From positions 1-6,399 of the forward strand of contig MFMI01000009.1 in assembly GCA_001783465.1 (NCBI GenBank): a stretch of 6,399 nt of DNA, given 5' to 3'. Under the pieces are notes generated by a model. The model saw only the letters and a list, made by a program, of their open reading frames with translations, ran no database searches and was not told the origin of the DNA. How positions within the stretch are numbered: the first letter of the stretch is position 1; every line of letters begins with the position of its first letter. Source of the DNA: Candidatus Kaiserbacteria bacterium RIFCSPLOWO2_02_FULL_54_13 (GTDB lineage: Bacteria > Patescibacteriota > Minisyncoccia > Phycocordibacterales > Phycocordibacteraceae). Below are positions 1 through 4,721 of the stretch, one piece after another. The position numbers were made by a program, and so were the translations under genes.

Positions 1-1269
1 CAAGCATATACAGACGAGTATGCCGCACGATTCAAATTGCTTAAAGAAAAACTTGGTCTATACCAAGGTTTGCATTTCATCCGCACGACTGACCCGCATC
101 ACGAAAAAGCCGCACAGGAATTTTGGAAACGATGCAAAGAAAATATTGGTCCCGATGGACCGGATATCTATAAAAAGAACTATCAGGTCAAATACTGCGT
201 CGGATGCGAGCTTGAAAAAACCGACTCGGAGCTTGTAAACGGGCGTTGCCCGCTCCACCCAAACACCGAACTTGAGATTATTGATGAAGAGAATTATTTT
301 TTCCGTTTTTCAAGATACCAACAGCCGCTTCTGGGTCTGTATATGTCGCATCCGAATTTTGTCATACCTGATTTTCGGCAGAACGAAGTGCGTTTATTTG
401 TTGAGCGCGGCCTGCAGGATTTCAGCATCTCCCGGCTCAAATCAAAAATGCCTTGGGGCATTCCCGTGCCGGGCGACCCAGAGCATGTCATGTATGTCTG
501 GTTTGATGCGCTCATCAACTATATCTCCACGCTCGGATGGCCCGAAGATACGGCGAATTTTGAGAAATTCTGGGGCACTCAAGAACAGCCGAACGCTCTG
601 CAAATCGCCGGCAAGGACAATCTGCGCCAGCAGTCAGCTATGTGGCAGGCGATGCTGATGTCAGCGGGACTCCCGAATTCAAAACAAGTCGTCATTCAGG
701 GGTTCATAACGAGCGGGGGGCAGAAGATGAGCAAGTCGCTCGGGAATGTCATCAACCCGCTCGAATTAGTAGAGAAGTACGGTACGGACACCGTTCGCTA
801 TATCCTCTTGCGTCACACGAGCGCCTTTGAGGACTCTGACCTTACGTTGGAGGCCATTCATGACCATTACACCGCCCACCTCACCAACGGCCTCGGCAAT
901 CTCGTCGCCCGCGTGATGAAACTCGCCGAGGTATATATTGAAAGCCCAGCCCATCTCGTTGACAAAGATTCATATGTCGGAGCCTCAAATATTCATGTCG
1001 ATGAAGACATTGAAAAATTCGAATGCAACCGTACTTTAGATGAAATTTGGAATCGGATCAGAGAATTAGATGAAGCCATCACCAAACGAGAGCCATTCAA
1101 ATTGGTGAAGGAAAACCCTGAGGAAGGAAGAGCAATGATTCTCGATATGGCAGCCCAAGTATACGGCATAGGATTAGTGCTTGAGCCCTTTATGCCCGAC
1201 ACAAGCAAGAAAATAAAAGATGCTGTTCGTGCTAACAAAAAGCCAGAAAATCTTTTCCCGCGATTATGA
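1..1269 (+). CDS. metG: Methionyl-tRNA synthetase, 5'-truncated by the window edge
   Basis: Cytoplasmic class I aminoacyl-tRNA synthetase that charges tRNA-Met with methionine. The frame is open from base 1, so the gene starts outside the window; about 422 residues are visible and the N-terminal piece with the HIGH motif is missing. Seen: a zinc knuckle CxxC...CxxH (codons at 196, 205, 247, 256), followed by the NYFFRFSRYQ segment; WFDALINYIS from 499; the KMSKS catalytic loop at 724-738; the NGLGNLVARV segment at the start of the helical anticodon-binding domain; and a C terminus ending LFPRL. The single CxxC/CxxH knuckle matches the Thermus-type MetRS. The appended C-terminal tRNA-binding (Arc1p/EMAP-like) domain found in many MetRS is absent, which gives a short enzyme. 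The TGA stop lies inside the ATGA shared with tatD, so the two are probably co-translated. Identity is secure. Confidence 0.97.
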   Translation, partial: QAYTDEYAARFKLLKEKLGLYQGLHFIRTTDPHHEKAAQEFWKRCKENIGPDGPDIYKKNYQVKYCVGCELEKTDSELVNGRCPLHPNTELEIIDEENYFFRFSRYQQPLLGLYMSHPNFVIPDFRQNEVRLFVERGLQDFSISRLKSKMPWGIPVPGDPEHVMYVWFDALINYISTLGWPEDTANFEKFWGTQEQPNALQIAGKDNLRQQSAMWQAMLMSAGLPNSKQVVIQGFITSGGQKMSKSLGNVINPLELVEKYGTDTVRYILLRHTSAFEDSDLTLEAIHDHYTAHLTNGLGNLVARVMKLAEVYIESPAHLVDKDSYVGASNIHVDEDIEKFECNRTLDEIWNRIRELDEAITKREPFKLVKENPEEGRAMILDMAAQVYGIGLVLEPFMPDTSKKIKDAVRANKKPENLFPRL

Positions 1270-2069
1270 ATGTGCAGTATGTAGACGCGCACTGCCACCT
1301 GCAGTTTGAGCAGTATGCCGAGGACGATGCCGAACTTATTGAGCGAATGCGCACGGAGGGAGTGGCGGGCATTGTGGTCGGCGTGGATTTGGAGTCGTCC
1401 CAAAAAGCGGTCACGCTCGCCGAGAAACATGAGCACCTCTATGCCTCGGTCGGTCTCCATCCGAACAGAGAGGCTGACGAGTGGTATGAAATGAAGAAAT
1501 ATCGCGAACTGGCGAAGAGCCCAAAGGTCGTCGCGATAGGGGAATGCGGTCTGGATTATTATCGCCCAGTTGAGATGAACGATGAAGTAAAACGCAAACA
1601 GAGGGCGATATTCAATGACCAGCTCATGCTCGCCGCCGAGCTTGATAAACCGCTCATCATCCATGCACGTCCCAGCAGGGGTACGATGGATGCATATCAC
1701 GAATTGATTTCAATTCTGGAAGAGGCGAAGAAGAAGTGTCCTCGCTTGCGCGGGGACATTCACTTCTTCGTCGGCGGCATTGACGAGATGCATGCGCTCA
1801 TCGCGCTTGATTTCACTGTCTCATTCACTGCCGTTATCACCTTCGCCCGCGACTATGACGCGGTCATCCGGGCGACGCCACTCGTGGACATCCTCTCCGA
1901 AACCGACGCGCCTTTTGTCGCGCCCGAGGGCCGCCGAGGGAAGCGCAACGACCCTCTCGCTACTATTGAAGTGGTACGCAAAATCGCCGAAATCCGCGGC
2001 GAAGACCCCGAGGCCGTCCGCACCACCCTACTCGCGAACGCCAAGCGACTATTTACTCTGAAGGATTGA
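1266..2069 (+). CDS. tatD: TatD-family metal-dependent DNase/hydrolase
   Basis: TIM-barrel amidohydrolase-fold protein of 267 residues, the normal size for TatD/YcfH. Family members are divalent-metal 3'-5' DNases linked to DNA repair or turnover; the actual substrate here is inferred only. All expected metal ligands are visible: DAHCHL (H9, H11), GLHP (H65), IGECGLDY (E93), IIHARP (H133), DIHFFVGG (H166, in place of the common HCFSG) and SETDAPF (D214), followed by GKRNDP. The ATG overlaps the metG stop as ATGA with no Shine-Dalgarno, typical of translational coupling. metG-tatD adjacency is common in bacteria. Identity to family is firm; the specific in vivo role is not. Confidence 0.95.
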   Translation: MNVQYVDAHCHLQFEQYAEDDAELIERMRTEGVAGIVVGVDLESSQKAVTLAEKHEHLYASVGLHPNREADEWYEMKKYRELAKSPKVVAIGECGLDYYRPVEMNDEVKRKQRAIFNDQLMLAAELDKPLIIHARPSRGTMDAYHELISILEEAKKKCPRLRGDIHFFVGGIDEMHALIALDFTVSFTAVITFARDYDAVIRATPLVDILSETDAPFVAPEGRRGKRNDPLATIEVVRKIAEIRGEDPEAVRTTLLANAKRLFTLKD

Positions 2070-2074
2070 AGGGT

Positions 2075-2103
2075 TTGCCCTCTAGATACGGCCGTGCTAC
2101 GAT
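2075..2103 (+). promoter_or_regulatory. Candidate rpsF promoter giving a nearly leaderless mRNA
   Basis: TTGCCC at 2075-2080 (4/6 to TTGACA), exactly 17 bp, then TACGAT at 2098-2103 (4/6 to TATAAT) with an extended -10 TG at 2095-2096. A start 7 bp downstream of the -10 falls at about A2110, three bases before the ATG of rpsF, leaving no room for a Shine-Dalgarno. Pattern match only; not tested. Confidence 0.6.
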
Positions 2104-2112
2104 TCGCCCATT

Positions 2113-2604
2113 ATGGCGAAGCAGGATATGGATATGCTCGTTGACAACGAGCTTGGAGGGGATGAGCCTCGCGTCTACGAGCTCGGCTTCCACTTGGACC
2201 CCGAACTCCCCACCGAGGAGGTAAAAAGGGCGTATCAGGACATCCGCGAGTTTGTAGAAAGCAAGGGACCCATCGTTGCCGAGGGCGCTCCAGAGATGCT
2301 TCAGCTTGCCTACACCATTTCCCGCCAAGGGCATTCTGGCGCCCAGGTCAGACGCGATTTTGATTCTGCATATTTCTGCTGGGTCGTGTACGAAACGTCC
2401 GCTCCGAGCCACGCCGAGATACTCTCTGCGGCCTCTGCTGACAAGAGAATCATTCGTTTCATTGACCTGCTCACGGATAAAGACGCCGCCCGCCACGCGG
2501 TTGAGATGCGCGAAATATCCCTGAAGACGCCGGAGCGCGCTCCCGACCTGGAGGCAGTCGCTGGCGCCGAATTAGACGCGGCTCTGGAGAACGCCGTTAT
2601 ATAA
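2113..2604 (+). CDS. rpsF: 30S ribosomal protein bS6
   Basis: Binds bS18 and 16S rRNA in the platform of the small subunit. Residues 20-121 carry the bS6 pattern: RVYELGFHLDPELP at the first strand, a helix EEVKRAYQDIREFVESKG, then LAYTISRQ, the strand SAYFCWVVYETSAP, and RIIRFIDLLT at the end of the fold. At 163 residues it is longer than the usual 95-135, with about 19 extra residues at the N terminus and an acidic, alanine-rich tail of about 40. The start at 2113 is chosen because the promoter candidate would begin transcription at about 2110; M6 and M8 are alternatives. Position directly before ssb and rpsR is the classic rpsF-ssb-rpsR order and supports the call for a divergent sequence. 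Confidence 0.93.
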   Translation: MAKQDMDMLVDNELGGDEPRVYELGFHLDPELPTEEVKRAYQDIREFVESKGPIVAEGAPEMLQLAYTISRQGHSGAQVRRDFDSAYFCWVVYETSAPSHAEILSAASADKRIIRFIDLLTDKDAARHAVEMREISLKTPERAPDLEAVAGAELDAALENAVI

Positions 2605-2618
2605 TTAAAAATATATGT

Positions 2619-2698
2619 ATCCCGTTAGAAATCCCGAGACAAACGTCAACGACAATGGTATGATACGAGCTATTATTAGCTTTAATTTCTAACGGGAT
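2619..2698 (+). repeat. 14-bp perfect inverted repeat spanning the rpsF-ssb gap and the ssb start
   Basis: The left arm ATCCCGTTAGAAAT (2619-2632) is the exact reverse complement of the right arm (2685-2698), with 52 bases between. In RNA the stem can grow outward by two G-U pairs and one U-A pair (2616-2618 with 2699-2701). The right arm contains the first two bases of the ssb ATG (2697-2699). A small inner hairpin, AGCTA/TAGCT, lies at 2668-2681. Present by inspection; function as an mRNA fold or repeat element is inference. Confidence 0.8.
2636..2676 (+). promoter_or_regulatory. Candidate ssb promoters, inside the inverted-repeat loop
   Basis: P1: GAGACA (2636-2641, 4/6), 17 bp, TATGAT (2659-2664, 4/6) preceded by TGG at 2656-2658, an extended -10; predicted start about 2671, leader about 26 nt. 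P2: ACGACA (2649-2654, 4/6), 16 bp, TATTAT (2671-2676, 5/6); predicted start about 2683, leader about 14 nt. Either transcript would lack the left arm of the surrounding inverted repeat. Which is used cannot be decided from sequence. Confidence 0.5.
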
Positions 2699-3146
2699 GT
2701 ACCTCAACAAAGTATTCCTCTACGGCAATCTCACCCGCGACCCGGAGCTAAAGGCATTGCCTTCAGGAAGCCAGGTCGCAAACTTCGGCATTGCAACGAA
2801 TCGCACCTACAAGGACAAAAGCGGAGTGAAACAGGAAGCGACTGAGTTCCACAACATCGTCGCCTTCGGCCGCACGGCAGAAGTTATCGCGCAATATATG
2901 AAGAAGGGCCGTCCTATCTTCGTGGAGGGACGCATCCAGACGCGTTCGTGGGAGGGTAAGGAGGACGGCAAGAAGCAATACCGCACCGAGATTGTCGTGG
3001 ACAACTTCCAGTTCGGCGCCGACGCCAAGGGTCCTTCGACAAGCTCAGGACAAGCGGCGCGTAGCGAGGAGCAGGCGGCTCCAAGCGAAGGCGAGACTAT
3101 AAAATATCCAGACGAAGAAATAAATCCCGAAGACATTCCCTTCTAG
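2697..3146 (+). CDS. ssb: Single-stranded DNA-binding protein
   Basis: Coats single-stranded DNA in replication, repair and recombination, normally as a tetramer, and recruits partners through its C-terminal tip. The OB fold occupies about residues 1-108: MYLNKVFLYGNLTRDPELK, VANFGIATNR, EFHNIVAFGRTAEVIAQYMKKG, IFVEGRIQTRSWE and YRTEIVVDNFQF, all strongly SSB-like. Residues 109-140 form a flexible linker, and the acidic tip ends EDIPF, close to the usual DDDIPF. The length of 149 is normal. Linker residues 112-119 (GPSTSSGQ) are encoded by a recognisable dispersed DNA repeat, annotated separately. The ATG sits in the right arm of an inverted repeat and has no Shine-Dalgarno (AACGGG precedes it). 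The gene lies between rpsF and rpsR as in most bacteria. Confidence 0.97.
   Translation: MYLNKVFLYGNLTRDPELKALPSGSQVANFGIATNRTYKDKSGVKQEATEFHNIVAFGRTAEVIAQYMKKGRPIFVEGRIQTRSWEGKEDGKKQYRTEIVVDNFQFGADAKGPSTSSGQAARSEEQAAPSEGETIKYPDEEINPEDIPF
3031..3051. repeat. STSSGQ/PELVEG-type dispersed palindromic repeat inside ssb
   Basis: The core TCCTTCGACAAGCTCAGGA (3032-3050) is flanked so that GTCCT (3031-3035) pairs with AGGAC (3047-3051). On the + strand it reads as PSTSSGQ in SSB; on the minus strand it encodes CPELVEG. I know this short motif as one that recurs in intergenic and coding DNA of many environmental genomes, which is recalled knowledge, not a search. It sits in the disordered SSB linker where insertion would be tolerated. 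Confidence 0.6.
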
Positions 3147-3147
3147 A

Positions 3148-3179
3148 GATTTTTAACGAGTGAAGCGACTATAAAAATC
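3148..3179. repeat. AT-rich inverted repeat just after the ssb stop
   Basis: GATTTTTA (3148-3155) and TAAAAATC (3172-3179) are exact reverse complements around 16 bases. The stem is A/T rich and weak and has no following T-run, so it is not a convincing terminator. The A-run of its right arm could instead pair with the T-run at 3244-3248, enclosing the three-way junction. Confidence 0.4.
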
Positions 3180-3182
3180 CTA

Positions 3183-3238
3183 ACCCTGTTAAATACATTT
3201 TCTCCGAAAATGTCCTGCCCCGCAGGATTTAACAGGGT
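3183..3238 (+). other. Predicted three-way-junction RNA/DNA fold between ssb and rpsR
   Basis: A closing stem of 12 bp, ACCCTGTTAAAT (3183-3194) with its exact complement at 3227-3238, encloses two hairpins: ACATTTT/AAAATGT (3195-3213, loop CTCCG) and CCTGC/GCAGG (3214-3226, loop CCC). The three helices abut with no unpaired base at the junction, and only 8 of the 56 bases are unpaired. Five T residues follow at 3244-3248. It could be a terminator or attenuator between ssb and rpsR, an r-protein leader or processing site, or a palindromic mobile repeat. The fold is read directly; function is unknown. Confidence 0.65.
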
Positions 3239-3266
3239 GGAAGTTTTTCTAAGCTCGTGTTACACT
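3238..3266 (+). promoter_or_regulatory. Candidate rpsR promoter
   Basis: Extended -10 TGTTACACT at 3258-3266 (hexamer TACACT, 4/6), with a poor -35 TGGAAG (3238-3243, 3/6) at 17 bp. Predicted start is about A3273, leaving a 14-nt A-rich leader (AACAAAAACTAACC) with no Shine-Dalgarno. The -35 begins at the last base of the closing stem of the three-way junction. Confidence 0.45.
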
Positions 3267-3286
3267 CTCGCTAACAAAAACTAACC

Positions 3287-3493
3287 ATGGCATACCAAGC
3301 TGAACGCGAAGAAATAGAGCTTAAGAAATTTATTGATTACAAAGATGTTGCGTACCTGAAGCTCTTCACCAATCCGCATGCCAAGATGCTCTCCAAGAAG
3401 CGCACGGGCATCCCCTCCGGCAAACAGCGCGACATCATGCAGGCCATCAAGCGCGCTCGCTACATGGCGCTCATGCCCTACGTTTCCGCGTAA
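3287..3493 (+). CDS. rpsR: 30S ribosomal protein bS18
   Basis: Small-subunit platform protein that pairs with bS6. It has 68 residues, close to the usual 65-80. Residues 15-66 follow the family closely: FIDYKDVAYLKLFTNPHAKM, then KKRTGIPSGKQRDIMQAIKRARYMALMPYV, with the typical AIKRAR..AL(M/L)P end. No zinc cysteines are present, so this is the cysteine-free form. Only one ATG is available near the start, in CCATGG. It follows ssb and the structured spacer, and a terminator hairpin lies 21 bases after its TAA. rplI (bL9), which often follows in other bacteria, is not here; CPR lineages are reported to lack bL9 in part. Confidence 0.96.
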   Translation: MAYQAEREEIELKKFIDYKDVAYLKLFTNPHAKMLSKKRTGIPSGKQRDIMQAIKRARYMALMPYVSA

Positions 3494-3514
3494 AAGTAAA
3501 AAAGCCCCGTGCGA

Positions 3515-3548
3515 AAGAACTGCTCTACAGGGCAGTTCTTCTTTCTAA
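3515..3548 (+). terminator. Hairpin terminator after rpsR
   Basis: An 11-bp stem (3515-3525 with 3530-3540, one T-G pair) with the 4-base loop TACA, followed by the pyrimidine tract CTTTCT. The T-run is interrupted, so efficiency is uncertain. It closes the rpsF-ssb-rpsR block and separates it from the next gene. Confidence 0.65.
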
Positions 3549-3552
3549 ACCA

Positions 3553-3561
3553 TGCTACTCT
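3553..3561 (+). promoter_or_regulatory. Weak extended -10 before the unknown gene
   Basis: TGCTACTCT resembles the TGCTACGAT of the rpsF promoter, but the hexamer matches TATAAT at only 3 of 6 and I find no good -35. The predicted start is about 3568, which would keep the strong Shine-Dalgarno at 3577 inside the mRNA. Confidence 0.3.
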
Positions 3562-3576
3562 CAATAAGGTCAAAAT

Positions 3577-3582
3577 AGGAGG
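3577..3582 (+). promoter_or_regulatory. Strong Shine-Dalgarno AGGAGG that fixes the start of the unknown gene
   Basis: AGGAGG, 7 bases before the ATG at 3590. It decides for that ATG over the in-frame ATG at 3509, which lies upstream of the terminator stem. It is the only canonical ribosome-binding site I see in the window. Confidence 0.85.
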
Positions 3583-3589
3583 TCTTTTT

Positions 3590-4054
3590 ATGCTCACAAT
3601 AGGTGCTTGGGGTATCAACCCGACATTTCTGGATTTTCTTGAGCAGTTGAACAACAAAAAGGAGGGCGAGCCGCTCATCAATTGGCAGGAAAGTCTTGAT
3701 TTCCTCATCGTCTTTATCGGCGACGGGGATTGCCGCAGATATTCACTCGGAGGATGGTTCTGTCCATTTGTGGATACCATCGTGAAGATGTATCCGAAGG
3801 AGGGTGAAGATCCGTTCGCGGGATTTGAAATGAGCGGCGGGATTCAGGGTTTCTTGAGGCATCATTACAAACTCCTCTTGGGAGACCAGTATGAGGAGTT
3901 TAAGATACGCCACAATCGGGAGCGTTATGAGTATCACGCGTCCGAATTACTGGAGAGATGGCTGAAAGAATGTCCTGCCACCAAACCGGAACAAGTTGAA
4001 CGGATTAAAAAAGCCCTTGAACGGCAAAATCCGAGTATCCACATTCCGCTGTAG
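3590..4054 (+). CDS. Unrecognised 154-residue protein
   Basis: I do not recognise a family. The product begins MLTIGAWGINPTFLDFLEQL, has no signal peptide or clear membrane span, and looks like a soluble protein. Visible features: aromatic and glycine-rich stretches (residues 44-60, GDGDCRRYSLGGWFCPF, with two cysteines C48 and C58), a central HH pair at 91-92, and a C-terminal half rich in charged helices (YEEFKIRHNRERYEYHASELLERWL, then EQVERIKKALERQ). There is no catalytic motif I can name. It has its own strong Shine-Dalgarno, unlike its neighbours, stands between two terminators as a single-gene unit, and converges on efp. That isolation plus the different initiation signal may indicate a recently acquired or separately controlled gene. 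The coding call is supported by the Shine-Dalgarno, open length and terminator placement. Confidence 0.8.
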   Translation: MLTIGAWGINPTFLDFLEQLNNKKEGEPLINWQESLDFLIVFIGDGDCRRYSLGGWFCPFVDTIVKMYPKEGEDPFAGFEMSGGIQGFLRHHYKLLLGDQYEEFKIRHNRERYEYHASELLERWLKECPATKPEQVERIKKALERQNPSIHIPL

Positions 4055-4063
4055 TTTTGAACA

Positions 4064-4090
4064 AAGGCGCCCGCTGGCGCCTTCTTTTTT
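4064..4090 (+). terminator. Intrinsic terminator between the unknown gene and efp
   Basis: AAGGCGCC (4064-4071) pairs with GGCGCCTT (4076-4083) over the loop CGCT, followed by C and six T (4085-4090). It is a strong terminator for + transcripts. The T-run overlaps the efp stop codon, and read from efp the GC stem follows the stop but is trailed by TGTTCAAAA, so it is poor in that direction. Confidence 0.85.
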
Positions 4091-4664
4091 ATGACTTCGT
4101 GACGCGTTCGGTGTATTCGCCCGAGTCGGTGTTGATGCGGACAATGTCGCCCGTGTTGATGAAGAGCGGGGCATTCACTTTTGCGCCAGTCGCGAGTTCT
4201 ACGAGCTTGGTGCCACCCGAGACGGTATTACCTTTGACCGTCGGCGGGGCATCTTTTACCTCCAACTCAACTTTTACTGGGATTTTAATCGTCATTGGCT
4301 TCTCTTCATAAGTCAGTACTTCAACCGAAGTGTTCGGGACAAGCCACTGCACCTTGTCGTGCACGGCCTCTTCAGGGAATGAAAAACGGTTTTTTGCATT
4401 TCCTTCCTCGGCGAACCAGCTCTCGCCGCGGTTGGTATAGAGATATTTTGCCTGCATTGTGCCGACATCTGCCTCGGTCACCGTCTCGTTCTGGTGAAAG
4501 GAGATTTCCACGACCTTGCCGCCGACCAGCTGGCGAAGCTTGGTCTGATTCACCGGCTTCCTCTGTTGCATGCGGAAGATATGTGCCGAGAGCACTTCGT
4601 ATGGCTCATTATTGTAGTTAATAACACTCCCCTTGAGAATTTCGTTGTAACTTAATACCGCCAT
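4089..4664 (-). CDS. efp: Elongation factor P
   Basis: Relieves ribosomes stalled at polyproline by binding between the P and E sites. It has 191 residues with the three-domain EF-P layout: N-terminal KOW-like domain (about 1-65), a central OB domain (about 70-125) and the C-terminal OB domain ending PLFINTGDIVRINTDSGEYTERV, the family signature. The first-domain loop that carries the modified K34/R32 in model species (PGKG or PGRG) reads FRMQQRKPVNQTKLRQL; it is one residue shorter than in E. coli and lacks both glycines. Candidate tip residues are R35 or K36. No epmA/epmB or earP is nearby. The gene converges on the unknown + gene and is divergent from the sigma gene. The start ATG at 4664 coincides with the predicted transcription start. 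Confidence 0.96.
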   Translation of the reverse strand: MAVLSYNEILKGSVINYNNEPYEVLSAHIFRMQQRKPVNQTKLRQLVGGKVVEISFHQNETVTEADVGTMQAKYLYTNRGESWFAEEGNAKNRFSFPEEAVHDKVQWLVPNTSVEVLTYEEKPMTIKIPVKVELEVKDAPPTVKGNTVSGGTKLVELATGAKVNAPLFINTGDIVRINTDSGEYTERVTKS

Positions 4665-4670
4665 AGTGTC

Positions 4671-4699
4671 GTTATAAAAAGTATCCCGCGTGGCGGGAA
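4671..4699 (-). promoter_or_regulatory. Candidate efp promoter, leaderless
   Basis: Minus-strand -10 TATAAC (4676-4671, 5/6) and a weak -35 TTCCCG (4699-4694, 3/6) at 17 bp. A start 7 bp beyond the -10 falls on the A of the efp ATG at 4664, implying leaderless mRNA. The -35 overlaps the dyad at 4684-4698. Confidence 0.5.
4684..4698. repeat. TCCCGC-GTG-GCGGGA dyad in the efp/sigma divergent region
   Basis: A perfect 6-bp inverted repeat around three bases, lying between two start codons 57 bases apart. It overlaps the candidate -35 of efp and would lie in the -35 zone of the sigma gene promoter. It is too short and lacks a T-run for a terminator, so a protein-binding operator is the likelier reading. 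Confidence 0.5.
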
Positions 4700-4705
4700 T
4701 TAGTG

Positions 4706-4711
4706 TATGCT
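4706..4711 (+). promoter_or_regulatory. Candidate -10 of the sigma-factor gene
   Basis: TATGCT (4/6). It would start transcription at about 4717-4718, four to five bases before ATG 4722 and after ATG 4707, favouring the later start. No convincing housekeeping -35 is seen upstream, so recognition could depend on another sigma factor or an activator. Confidence 0.35.
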
Positions 4712-4721
4712 AGCAGACATT

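Noticed and set aside
37..39. TTG or similar internal start making metG complete
   Set aside because: The frame is open to base 1 and the HIGH-containing part is missing, so the gene continues upstream.
993..1700. Long open frame on the minus strand across the end of metG and the first half of tatD (235 codons)
   Set aside because: It lies antisense to two well-conserved genes with all motifs intact, and its product has no recognisable family; it is a shadow.
2605..2696. Riboswitch upstream of ssb
   Set aside because: The stem encloses promoters and matches no riboswitch core I know; a simple inverted repeat explains it.
3183..3238. tRNA or tRNA-like gene, because of the multi-branched fold
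   Set aside because: No 7-bp acceptor stem, T-arm GTTC motif, anticodon loop or CCA layout; the junction has two arms, not three.
3509..3589. Upstream ATG at 3509 as start of the unknown protein
   Set aside because: It lies just before the terminator stem, has no Shine-Dalgarno, and would encode the hairpin; ATG 3590 has AGGAGG at ideal spacing.
4295..4621. Plus-strand open frame of 108 codons inside efp
   Set aside because: Antisense to EF-P; the product is arginine/proline rich as expected from the wrong strand.
4707..4721. ATG 4707 as start of the sigma factor
   Set aside because: It overlaps the only -10 candidate, and the predicted transcript begins after it; not excluded.
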